From Parastagonospora avenae f. sp. tritici 18332-5 (taxonomy: Eukaryota; Ascomycota; Dothideomycetes; Pleosporales; Phaeosphaeriaceae): 64,000 nucleotides of DNA. This document shows, piece after piece, positions 12,679 to 24,100 of this stretch. The translations under genes were made by a program, and so were the position numbers. The stretch's first letter is position 1, and every line of letters starts with the position of its first letter. The stretch lies in contig JAFJTR010000088.1 in NCBI GenBank assembly GCA_022559985.1, positions 58,268-122,267 of the forward strand. Reading direction: 5' to 3'. Below the pieces are notes generated by a model. That model saw only the letters and a program-made list of their open reading frames with translations, did no database searches and had not been told where the DNA came from.

Positions 12679-13437
12679 TTGTCAATCAGTTGTAACTTAC
12701 GCGGCTGCAGACAGCAGCCCGTCGAAGCCTTGTCTTCCCCTCTCTGCCCTCAGAAGTCTACATGGGCGTTTCACACATAACAAAAGTTTATTCGTGTCTG
12801 GCGTTAGCAAACGGGTACCAGCCATCTTGTTTCCTTGATAGATCCTTCGCACACCATTGTACCCTTTCAAACAACACAATACGGAATATCTTCTCCCATT
12901 TTCCCTTACCAGGCCAGATTTTCCCCCCTCATTGGGGACAAAGCTGAGTTATTGCATTGTGGTCGGCGTCCTTTCCTCATTACATTCGGGACTGTACTCT
13001 CGATTCGGTCCTCCTCTCAGCATAGCGGCTCTAGCATTCAGGCCACACACGATATAGATCACGTAGGCTGTGAGATCAAAATGTCAAGTACAAAAATTCA
13101 CACGGCTGCTTTGTTGAAGCCTCGTTTTCCAGCGCCTCCATTGTCTATGCGAACATACATTGAAAGTATATTTCAGATCGACCTCCTGGCTACGTGAAAC
13201 AATCATTCGGAAATATCAAAACATACGATTTCTCACTATTTCGCAGCATGTCACCTTTGAATGGGTGCGCAAGTGCGGGCTTCGCACGGCGTTGAGCATG
13301 TGATCATCGTCATACGTGTCGGCAATCTACACTCCGACCCTTGCGGGTGGCGACTTGTCCCTGCGCCTCATCGTCCATCCCCCACATGCTGTCCTCCTTC
13401 TACCTCTCACGACACATACGGGCAATACAACATCACT
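12679..13437. promoter_or_regulatory. Intergenic region before the CK2-beta-2-like gene
   Basis: About 760 bp with many short open frames but no coherent gene. Pyrimidine-rich tracts just before 13438 fit a fungal promoter and leader. Confidence 0.4.
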
Positions 13438-14835
13438 ATGGCACCTTTGGTGCAATTACACACGATGGTGGTCCGGAACGCGAAAGTGTTCAAGTAAGCT
13501 CGGTGCACCGCACAGGAAGAAGGAGCAAACATTGACTCAAGCAGGGCCGCCTGGCGACATGCCGCGAAGCTGATACAGAACCAACTTCCAGCAGGTTCGC
13601 GACCGACACAAGCACAACTACAACCGATCCTCGCCCGAAACGCACCAACGCACCCAAGACACCGCATTGCTCTTCTTAAACAAAGCAAGGGAAGGTGGTA
13701 CACTACGCACAGCAACATCTCTGCCGTCGTTCGCCGATTCACGACAGCTGCTTCTCGCTCCTCGGGTGTCAAGTTCGACAAGTCTTCATTTCCCAAATCG
13801 CGTATTGGCACCATTGTTACCGCTCAGAGTGGCCGTGCACCTTTCGCATCGACTCTCCGACCTAATCTGACTGGAGGTACGCTCGGCCGGGCCGCAGGCG
13901 GATATGGATGGGGCTCTGGCAGAGCTGGAGGCGCTCGATACTTTAGTCACGGCCCTGCTGCGCCCGCACAGGTCATCAATAACGTCTCGCAGGCCGTGCG
14001 TGCATTTCTGCTTGGAGGCCAAAAGGCTCAGTTCGATGGCGTGAACCCAAACAACGGGGAGAAGCGGTTCAAGACTGTCACTGCTCTGCAGGACCAGGTT
14101 AACCGCACTCTCAACAAGGTTCCAAAGGCAACTCCAGGCTCCTACATCAGCTTCAACATCAACCCTACCGTCACCGCCCTTACGCCTTTGAAGGCCGTCG
14201 AGGGTTTCTCCTCTTTCGCGCAGGAGAAGGACTCTCTCAACAACGAGGGCCTCCTTGACGTCCTTTCGGTAGACTTCTCCCGGGCTGTCAAAGAGCTAGC
14301 TGCCGTATTGAAAGATCTTCAACGACTATCTGAGCTCGGTGACCTTCCGATATCATACGAGCACTCGACACTCAAGGTTCACTTCCCTGGAGTGGACGCT
14401 AGCAGTGTAGAGACAATCTGTAACGACCTCGAAGTACAACGAGGCGTTGTGGGGCAAGGCGAAGATTTCGATTCTTTTGTTGGAACCGACATCGCTTTAC
14501 TCTTCCCGTTCGCACCCAGCAGATCGCCGTCCGAGTGTTCCTTCTTCGACAAGCCAGTCATTGGCCGTCAGCATGTCCAACCAATCATTGATTGGCAGCA
14601 CATGCTGACACCATCGAGCGTGACGTCGGACGCGTACTCAACACACTCCGAGCACAGCTTCGATGACTTAGCAGACTTTACTGAGGAGCCTAATCCGTGG
14701 CTCTCTTCCTCTTCGCCTTCGGGCTACGAGAGTTTGCACACTAGCGAGGCTGAAGAGATGGACATGCATACCCCCATGGAATATCAAGGGTTGGAGGGGA
14801 TGTACCGATTTATGGCGCAGTGCGAGTCGAGGTAG
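13438..14835 (+). CDS. Conserved fungal protein of the type annotated casein kinase II beta-2
   Basis: Two exons (13438-13493, 13545-14835) give 448 residues. The N-terminal about 120 residues are rich in Arg, Lys, Ser and Ala with almost no acids, including GRWYTT...VVRRFTTAASR, which suggests a mitochondrial presequence. Then come VNNVSQAVRAFLLGGQKAQFDG, a core with SYISFNINPTVTAL, and an acidic serine-rich C-terminus. I recall proteins of this architecture labelled casein kinase II beta-2 subunit in fungal genomes, but I see no CK2-beta zinc finger (CPxxC), so that label looks unreliable. Exon 1 ends AA and exon 2 restores AAG GCC GCC. Function is unknown. Confidence 0.65.
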
Positions 14836-15352
14836 ACGACATCTAGCACTTGGCGTTTGTGGAGGATTATACCATTTGGCTCCAAATTGCCGGGCTCGGC
14901 GTCGACATATTACGTGACCATGAATATTCCATTCTTTCCTCTCTTATGTAGAATACAGAAATCTGCACAGAAGTTGGATATGTTCAAGTACCATGTGATG
15001 CTTCTTCTCTATTCCCTTTGACACCCATGGACATCCGTTCTTAAGCTTGGAGATTACATTAGAAGGCAGAGCTGGCGGCAAAAGCTCAGTGGCGTCTATA
15101 CTACCGGCCCTACCAATCACATGATAGGTATCTAGCCATAAGCGTCTAGAGGCATCCCGAGTTGAATTATTTCCGGGCAAAGCTGCTAATGACCTCCACT
15201 TTTCGACGCCTTCCTGATGGATTTTAGGAGAAGGGCGACAGGATGACTCCTGGAGCAATTTGGCAGGTGTCAAAACTCTTCGTCGGCGGTGCTCTCTCCT
15301 AACGATCTTCGCTGTTGGATCGAGCGCAAAAGGAGCAGAGTTATATCCGGCC
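14836..15352. other. Intergenic stretch before the MCT transporter
   Basis: About 515 bp. A minus-strand open frame overlaps it (14944-15510) but runs antisense into the transporter and has no recognisable features. The plus frame of the transporter stays open upstream of its first ATG, so a start before 15353 is possible only with a non-ATG codon. Confidence 0.4.
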
Positions 15353-16864
15353 ATGACGACTCGAAAACCACGAAATGAAGAAGAGTTGGAAAACAGAGAG
15401 GATGAGAGCATTACAGCACCAGAGAAGGCTCTTGATGGCGCTGAACAAGGACGTAGAGCTAATCTTGAGAAAGAGATCGACCAGAATGCAGTAACACTGC
15501 AAAAGACCAAATCTTACACCGATGTGCCACCCAACGGTGGTTATGGCTGGGTATGTGTCGCCGCCTGCGCAACTATCAACGCACATACATGGGGTCTCAA
15601 CTCTTCCTATGCAGTCTTTTTGGCCTACTATCTCTCCAACAACATATTCCCCGGTGCAACGCCGTTGCATTATGCCTTCATCGGCGGCCTGTCCATCAGT
15701 CAAGCATTGATTGTATCGCCTATAGCGACATTAACGACTCGCATCTTCTCGACCCGCACAACGTTACTTATTGGCGTAGTCCTGGAGACTGCTTCTTTCA
15801 TTGGGGCTAGCTTTGCGACTAGGATATGGCATCTTTTCGTCACACAAGGCCTCTGTTTTGGATGGGGCATGGGGTTCTTGTTCGTCGGCAGCGTGGGAAT
15901 TGCAGCGCAATGGTTCACTACACGTCGCAGCCTGGCAAACGGACTCACATCCGCAGGGTCTGGTCTCGGCGGACTTATCTACTCCCTCGCCACACAAGCG
16001 ATGATTCGCAACATTGGACTACCATGGGCCTTTCGGATTCTGGGCATCATTGCGTTTATAGTCAACACGTCCTGCGCACTGCTGATGAGAGACCGCAACA
16101 AACAAATTGGAAGCAGCCAGCTGAGCTTTGACTGGAGGCTCTTCAAGAAATCAGAATTCTGTGGACTGATGCTGTTTGGGTTTCTGAGCATGTTGGGCTA
16201 CGTCGTATTGCTGTTTTCCTTGCCAAACTACGCTCGTACGATTGGCCTCACGGCGCAGCAAGGCAGTATCATTGGCGCGATTTTCAATCTTGGGCAGACG
16301 CTGGGACGACCGCCGATTGGATACTTCAGTGACTCAATTGGCAGACTGAACATGGCGAGCTCTATGACGTTTGCGTGTGGCGTGTTTAGCCTAGTAATCT
16401 GGGTGTTTGCTAAGAGCTTTGGAATGGTAGTATTCTTCGCAGTATTGGGAGGTACCGTGGCGGGCACGTACTGGGCTGTTGCTGCGCCCGTGACTGCAGA
16501 GGTTATGGGTATCAAGATGCTGCCGAGTGCGTTGAGCATTACTTGGTTGGTAATGGTGGTGCCTACAACATGTGAGTTGCATCCCTCTAGCCTGTCTGAT
16601 ATGTACTGATATTGAACGACAGTCTCTGAGGCCATTGGTCTTGAAATCGTTGCGTTCAACGACGGAACCTACACCGGTGCCATCTTGTTCACCGGCTTCA
16701 TGTACATTGGGGCCGCATTGTCTCTTTCGATGGTGCGAGCGTGGAAGATTGGCGAATTGGAGGAGCAGGCGGCTGGTGAGGGTAAGGCGAACAATGCCGG
16801 AGCTACGGACGGGTTCAAGAGAAGCTCGTTCGTGAAGAGAATGGTCATGTGGCGAAAGGTTTGA
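15353..16864 (+). CDS. MFS transporter, monocarboxylate-transporter (MCT) family
   Basis: Two exons (15353-16571, 16623-16864) give 486 residues. A hydrophilic acidic N-terminus of about 60 residues precedes the MCT signature DVPPNGGYGWVCV before helix 1. About 12 hydrophobic helices follow, with an MFS-type loop FSDSIGRLN between the halves. The frame continues across the 51-nt intron (VPTT then FSEAIGLEI). The basic cytosolic tail ends RMVMWRKV. Family members move monocarboxylates or related small molecules across the plasma membrane; the substrate here cannot be told. The first ATG (15353) is chosen because the upstream open extension lacks an ATG. Confidence 0.88.
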
Positions 16865-17196
16865 TTGTCTGTATCTAGCTCCAGAGAGCCTTCCATGGCA
16901 AAACAAGAGCATTGAGTTAAGATGGAACATAGCAGAGGTATTTGCTGAAGATTATAGATCGGACTAGTATTTGCTACGCTGCATGTCGGAGCGCACCACA
17001 AAAGACAATTTCTGGTAGTGAGACTAGGCCAGAAGAGACGAGCTCGGGAGCCTTCTGCTTCGAGAAGACGCACTGATCAGGTGTTTCAACTGCCCATGTG
17101 CTATTCTGAGCTCCATCCCTATGTCGGTATTCTAGAAAATTCGTCCAGATTCATGCATCTGTGACAGCCTGGTCGACCATGCTTAGCTCCCGCAGG
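16865..17196. other. Convergent intergenic stretch
   Basis: Between the transporter stop and the stop of the minus-strand orphan gene. I see nothing beyond probable 3' untranslated sequence. Confidence 0.4.
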
Positions 17197-17688
17197 CTAA
17201 ACTTTGCTCAGGGTCTCTTTTGCGTTCCACCATTCATCCCGGTCTAGTCGATGAGGGCGACTAGGTACTGCTGTTTGAAGGTCGGAAGTTAGAACGACGT
17301 TCACCAGCAGCTTCGCTGTGTCAAAATGTGGATGCAGTTGGTTCATGTACGGCTGGGTGAGCTCGTCGATGGGAGTCGAAACGCGCTCTGCATCTGCAGC
17401 ATTGGATGTCGTGTTTGTTTGGTTTTTATTAGCCGTCGCTGGCATGATAGGTGCATTAGCATCAGGAAATGAGGCTAGACGCGCTGTGACGCCAGAAGAC
17501 GCGTCGAGGACACTGTGCTTGGCGGTCGCTGGAGTCGCTGGAGACGCTCGGGATAGTGGTGAAGATGCACCTCCTTGCAGAAAGACAGCACATTGCTGAG
17601 TGCGAGCTCGAGGAATGGCCTGTCGTGCAACGCGTGCCGGGCAGTGCGACGTTGCACCTGCATGTGGCCTCGGCAGCAGGAGCGTCAT
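17197..17688 (-). CDS. Small orphan protein, possibly mitochondrial
   Basis: Uninterrupted frame of 163 residues from the first ATG; a longer version would need a GTG start at 17718. The N-terminus is basic with few acids (LLLPRPHAG, VARQAIPRARTQQ). A Ser/Ala/Thr-rich middle leads to a more ordinary C-terminus with HPHFDTAKLLVNVVLTSDLQ and RPHRLDRDEWWNAKETLSKV. I recognise no family. The C-terminal part has balanced, protein-like composition, which is the main support. Confidence 0.4.
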   Translation of the reverse strand: MTLLLPRPHAGATSHCPARVARQAIPRARTQQCAVFLQGGASSPLSRASPATPATAKHSVLDASSGVTARLASFPDANAPIMPATANKNQTNTTSNAADAERVSTPIDELTQPYMNQLHPHFDTAKLLVNVVLTSDLQTAVPSRPHRLDRDEWWNAKETLSKV

Positions 17689-18141
17689 TCGCGCTTGCCC
17701 CTTGAGCTCGACTGCCACGTTATGTGGCCCGCCCGCATTTCACCCCTCAGCCAATCAGGCGGCGGGCCATCTATGATCAACTCTCCTTTCCCCGTCAATT
17801 TCTCACGACCACACCTCGCGTCTGCTTTTTTGCATCTCTTGCTGCTGCTCTTGCTTCTGCCACGGGATGCTTGCTCGTCCTGCTGTCTCCAGATCAGAGT
17901 CCTCCCACCTTATGTCGCTCCTTTAAGCTGCTCACCATAGCCTTTCCTTTCTTATACACTTAATATACCTGCGTCATCGCCCGTCTCCGGCCTCACGACG
18001 CCGTCCGCACGCGTACTCGCCGCCCTCAGCACCGGCCTGTCCCTCGCCCGCTCGCCAGCTCTCCAGCACTTCCGACGCGTACCGAAACTTCCACGGCGCG
18101 TTGAAGGTCAACGAGGCTGCAGGAGTGGAGAGAGACATTGA
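17689..18141. promoter_or_regulatory. Promoter region of the giant coiled-coil gene
   Basis: About 450 bp with strong pyrimidine-rich tracts (17770-17960) and an AT-rich patch near 17950-17970 that could be a TATA-like element. No gene seen. Confidence 0.4.
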
Positions 18142-21100
18142 ATGCAAGCTCGACGATCTTCCTCGCCCTCACTGTCTCCGCCGTCATCGCCTCCATCTGC
18201 TGCCCAGCATTTCGGCGAAGCGAACAGTCCCCGCGAGGCAATCTCCCCGACCCAGACGCTGTGGACTGCCCCGTCCCCGACTCGAACCCTTGGCTATTCA
18301 AGCCCTGAGCTACCGCCGCTGCCGTCCTTTTCTGCGCTTGGAAACAATCCTCGCACCCCGTCTACTGCTGCTAGGAACGAAAGGACAGACACCTCCTACT
18401 ACACTGCTAGCTGGGGCAGCCCTTACCGACACCCGCCCCCGGTCTTCAATCCGCAGCGCCAGGTCTCGACCAACTTCGGGAGCGACGACTTCGAAGGCGA
18501 GTCATCCATTCTGCAATTTGGGCTTGGACACCTTCTCCCGTCGCGACTCGAGATCGAAGAAGAATCGCCCAACAGGTTTAACCTTGAGCATCTCATTCCT
18601 CGCTTAGACCAGAACGCCTCGCCCGTTCAATTTACTCTTGAACACCTCATCCGATCGCGAGTGCCGATTCCAACAACACCGACAAAGGACTCGCAGAATC
18701 CCGTAGTCACCCCGCGAGCGACTGATTCGAATCCGACTTCGGCAGAGTGGGTGCAGCGGTTTTTGGAACGCCGTTGGAATCGAGAGGCCAACGACTGGCG
18801 AAGCGACAACAGCAGTGACACAGACAAGGAGTCTTCCGAGGACCAGGAAGTCTCACTTGCGCCTCCGCTAAAGAGAGGACACAAGCCTCGGAATCAGAAC
18901 AAGACGCTGAACCAGCAAGACTTCTGGCGACATTTTAGCAAGGACCAGAAGGACGCAATCGGCAAGATGATGGCCTCAAAGTATGCTGTACCTGATGCGG
19001 GCTCGCATTCTAGACAAACATCAGGCGCTGGACCTTCGGAAAAGCGCGCAGTGAATGAACGCAATGCACAAGTTGGCAAAGCGCTGGCCAGCCCTGTCGA
19101 GCCCGTGAAGCTAGCAGAAGCAACGCCAGTCAAGCCAGATGAGAGCATCAGCAACAATCCTACGACAGCTTCAGTATACAAGCCACTGCCGGATACCCCT
19201 GTCAAGCAATTGACCTCAGCTGAACCTGTTCGTGCGCCTGTACAACGTGTGCGAAAGAAGGTCATGGTCAAAGGAAAAGGATGTATTATCTCAATACCAC
19301 GCGACATTCCTCGAGGTACTCCTGGTTTTCCACCAAAGCCTTTGAGTGAAGATGCAGTAAACGCAAAACTGCGCCAGCTAAATCAACAGGGCTACGATAC
19401 ACGCGGCTTCAGTACTGGAGGATTGGAGCCGCATAACCGCGCCATCTGGCCCGGTGAAGAGGATGTACGTGCTGAGCGAGCCAATGCGGCATCACAATAC
19501 CGTGTCCGCATTTCCAAAAGTTCAGAATGGAAAGAATATGTCGACTCGCTGCTAGAGGCGAAGCTCGCCGCACTTGGTGTCAGCCAGGGAGGCGAAGAAG
19601 ACATACCACTGCCCTTGTCAAGATCAGCTTCGAGCCAACAACACCCAGGCCAGATATTCTCGCCACCACTGCCCACCTCTTCGGCGGGAAGTCATCGCAT
19701 GGCTAGACAAGGGAGCATCGTGTCCGGATCTTTCCCATTTGGACCGTCACCAGGCCATATGTCTCGGCAGTCAATCGCTTCGCCAGGTGCTTTTGCGAAC
19801 CCGCGAGCCCCCATGCATATGCATCGCCATTCGACCTTTGGATCACCCGCTAGTTTCGCGCACCATGCAATTTCGCCCTCTGGCACGTGGTCACCTGGTA
19901 ACTACTTTGGATCGCAAGACGGCCGTACTGCATCGCCTGCACTTCCTTTCAGCCGGCCCGATATGGCAAGCATGCTTTCGCCTGCTTCGCCATTTGGTAT
20001 GCGTCACAACCAGCAATTCCCCCCAACTCCTGCTCAACAGGATGACTACCTTGTGCAGATGCAGATGCAGCAGCAACAACTTCAGCAGCAGCTCCTCCAA
20101 CAGCAGCAGCAACAGCTCATGGGCATGCGACCAAACTCGACTCTTGCAGAAGTGCCAGAGGATGAGGACGAGGAAGATGAAGTACCAGCCATGAAGCATG
20201 CCACGAAAACTGCATCAGAAATTGCGGTCCCGACACCTCGTGGTCATCGCCACAACATCAGCGAGAACCTTGAGCGTGAGGCTGCTGATGCTGAATATCA
20301 TCTAGAGGAGGCCATAGACAAGCAGTTCGCAGAGGGAGGCGACTTCAGTACAGAGCCCGAGGTCAAGCATCAGTACAAGCCTTCTAACCCTGTGGCGAAC
20401 AAGAAGTGGGAGGATGCACGACCAGTTCTCCACCAGCCTCAACCACATAGCCGAGCACATTCGCTTGCAAAGTCGCAGCAGCCAGTGGCTTTCTCGTTCC
20501 CAGCGCAACCAAATCCCCGGGGCGAGAGTGATGGTGCTAAGACAAATATCTCGGACATCACGAATCCAAGCCTCGAAGACGGAGAGGTTCCGCCCACAGC
20601 ACCAGCTTCGGCGCAACACTCACAGGCTACCTCGCAGGTTGGCAATACTTGGAAAGAGAACAAATTCGCGATCAGCAAGCCTGCATCTGCTGTTCACAGC
20701 AAGCACACCTCACAATCTTCCATCTCAAGGCTCAACGTCGAAGCTAAGGAGTTCAAGTTCAATCCTGCTGCATCTTTCAGCCCTGGATCCTTCTCATCAG
20801 GCTTCAATTTCTCGCCAGCTGTAAAGTCGCCAGCAGACGTTGTGGCACCGCGCAGCAGCAAGCCGAGCATCGATGGTATCTCCAGTTTCAATGTCACCGC
20901 TCCTGCATTTAAGCCGGATGCACCCGCTTTCCAACCAGCAGCTTCCGTAGCCAAGCCTGTTGCTGAAGTCCTCAAGTCTGCCGTAGAAGTACCCGAGTTC
21001 AAGCCCATTGGTTTGGGCGGCAACGCGTTCCCATCAAGTGGTTTCAACTTCTCCAGTCCGCCATCTTTCAAACCAGATGCGCCTGTGTTTAATCCTAGTG

Positions 21101-24100
21101 TATCGGCGTTTAACCCCAACGAGCCCGCACCCGCGCCCACAAGCTTCTCCTCGAAGATCTTTGGCGACGTCAACTTGTCAGCCAGCGATATTGTTAAGCC
21201 AGCATCCCGCTCGAAGGCTGTACCTATCGTCCGTCCGGATCTCACTCGACAGGAGACCCCCAAAGAGAAAGAAGAGGAAGAGAGGGAAGACGAGGAAGGC
21301 CGCCCAATGCAAGCTGATGGTCGCGAGAAGCGTGCTCGACGTGGTCGTGCTGATGGCGATGACGTGCCCAAGTTCGCTCTGCAGCCTATTTTGGCGTCGC
21401 AGCCGCTGGCCGAGGTTCCTCAGCTCCACATGGATGAAATCGAGCCTGAGTTGAAGCCGGACGAATTGCCAGAAGATAAGGAGAATTTCTCGCCGGCTGG
21501 CAAGATGGCCAGATCAAAGTCAAAGAGCCCGGAACCGTTGCCTTTGGGAGAGCTCATCGTCGTTGACTCGATTAAATCATCTTCGCAGACTGAAAAGTCA
21601 TTAGACATCCTGGACGATGACCTGACGCCTGACGCGAGCGACGTACCTACGCCTACCATCGAAGAACCGGAGCCGGTAAATAAGAAGCATGGGCACAAGA
21701 GCACACTCTCGGCCACCGCGAAGGCATTCGAGTTCAAGCCCCAATTCGGCGCAGGTTACGATTTCGGCTTCCACGTTACAAAGCCTTCCCAGACGCAGGA
21801 GCCTGCGAAGCGGCAAGTTACTCCTCCGCGTCACATCAGTCGTAGCCCAGCTACCACGTTCCGACCAAGTGACGATGGATCGTACAAGACCGCATTGGAG
21901 GGAGGCAGACATACACGTTATCCAGATAGCGAGAGCGTCGACTTTGATCCATTGGGTCACGCATCCTTTAACGACATTGATGCTGTCATGAAGCACATGA
22001 ATGAAGAGGGCTCCGACTTTGGCGTTGAGCGTGACGAAGATACTTGGGATCAATCCTCCCCCCAGAGGACACCACACGAGTTCGAGCGGTCCGACCTTCA
22101 GCCCAACTTCAAGATGCGTAGCGACGCGCCTAGCCCCAGTCCTCGACGAATCTATGCGCCACGAGACATGCGAGGCTCCGCGACCTCGGCGCAGGATCCT
22201 TTCGACGACGAACGCGCCGCGCTGGCGTATGAATCTCCTGTGCACCGTCTGAACAACGCCGACGACGTTCCCATTAGTGATTGGGACGAAGGTCTCCTTA
22301 CCGATGGAGAGAACAAGGTTCAGACGCGTAGTCGTTTCTTCGATCAGCACGTTGATGAAATCATGGGCCGTCTTCTAGAGTCCCGCCTTGGCCCACTAGA
22401 GCAGAACCTGCACGGTATTCAGGAGGCACTGGCGACGATATCGAAACGCCCAGGTCGTGGTCGTCGAAGCTTGTCTACTGCCGAGCGGGACAGCGACGCT
22501 GATGACGAGGATGAGGACATTGGCACTGATGCCCATTACCGTCGTCGTTCTCCTCGCGTAGACAGAAAGCTGGAGAAGATGCGAGCTATTGTAAGGGATG
22601 CCCTTGAGTCTCACCAGTCACAGGTCGCGTCTATGCCGTCTGCCGTCGAGCCAGTAGGCCCTGAGCAGATCCGTGAAATCTTTGCGGATGTGCTAGCGGC
22701 CCAGCATTCAACTGCTTCAACTGCTCAACACGTGGATGCTAACCAGATCCGCGCTATCGTCGAGGACGTTGTCGTATCGAACAAGCCATCTATGCCAGAA
22801 GCTATCACGGAGCCAATCAAATTCGACGACATCCGCTCGGTTGTGATGGAAGCTTTCGCCACTCATGCGCCTCAGCCCATGCCACCCCCAGTACCCGAGC
22901 AAATCTGGCCGGACGATCTCAAGTCTATTTTTGCGGAGGTTCTGTCATCCCACCAACCTCCTGCATTACCAGTTGTGGAACCTGTGCAACCTGACACAAT
23001 CCGCTCGATCGTAGTCGAAGCCTTGGCATCCAGCAAGCCAGCAACGCTTGAGGCTCCTGCGGACATTCCCCAACCCCAGGCCGACATGTCCGAGATCTAC
23101 CAAGTCGTCGGCAGTCTGAAAGCCTCCATTGCGCAGACCACCAATCATCAACTCAAGGCTGATGATATCCGTGAGCTAGTAGAGGACGCCCTTCATCGCC
23201 AGAGCCTGGAATTAGTGACTCAAAAAGAGAGCAAGGCTCTACAGGAGAAGGACGCACGTATTGCTGAGCTTGAGGCGATGTTGGCAGAGTCAAAGTCCCG
23301 TGCTGAGGAAGATGCTCAGGTCCGTGGAGCGCTTGAAGTTCGTGAGGCTGATACGTCTCGCCTGCTCAAGGTCACTGAAGAGGAACTCACTCTTCTGCAA
23401 CAAGCTGCCAGTCAAGATGAGGAGAAGATCAGCGTTCTCAAAGAGGAACGCGATGCTGCTCGTCGCAGTCTAGAGAAGTATGAGTCTGGTGATGACGAAG
23501 TTCGAGACAAGCTTTCTTCTCTTGACGTCGAGAACGAGCAGCTTAAACTCAAGAACATCGCACTCGAGAGCTCCGAGGAGGACCTCCAGAATCGACTTAA
23601 GACAGTCACTGCAGAGAATGAAGCACTTGCTACCACACTCGAAGAGCATCGTCTATCTGCCAGCAAGTGGCGCTCCGATCTCCAGCAGGCGCATGAGGAA
23701 AGTGAGCAGTTGCGCAAAACCATCGGCGAGGCGCGCTTCCAGGCCGAGGAAGCCACACGTGTTCGCGAATCAATGCGAACCAAGCTAGAGAAGTTGCAAC
23801 AGGACATGGTCGCCGCCTCCCAGCAGGTTGCGGCCGAGCGCTCTCAGTGGCATAAGAGTGAGGAGTCCTCTGCGACAAAGTACGAGATACTCAGCGCCCG
23901 TATTGAGGCAGAGGGCCGAACTCGTGAACGTCTTGAGCGTGAACTTGAGCGACTGGAGATACAAGAACGCGAGGGTATGAAGCTCCGAATCCACCTGGAG
24001 CAGACTCAGAAGCACAATGCCAGTCTTGAAGAGACTATCGATCAACTCAGGCAGGAATCGATGGAACACCAGAAAAATGCAGAGAGATACGAGCGCGACA

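Noticed and set aside
13407..13814. 135-codon minus-strand frame
   Set aside because: It is antisense to exons 1 and 2 of the CK2-beta-2-like gene and shows no family features.
20439..20678. Minus-strand and alternative-frame open stretches across the giant gene
   Set aside because: They are antisense or shifted shadows of a 2440-codon frame and have skewed composition.
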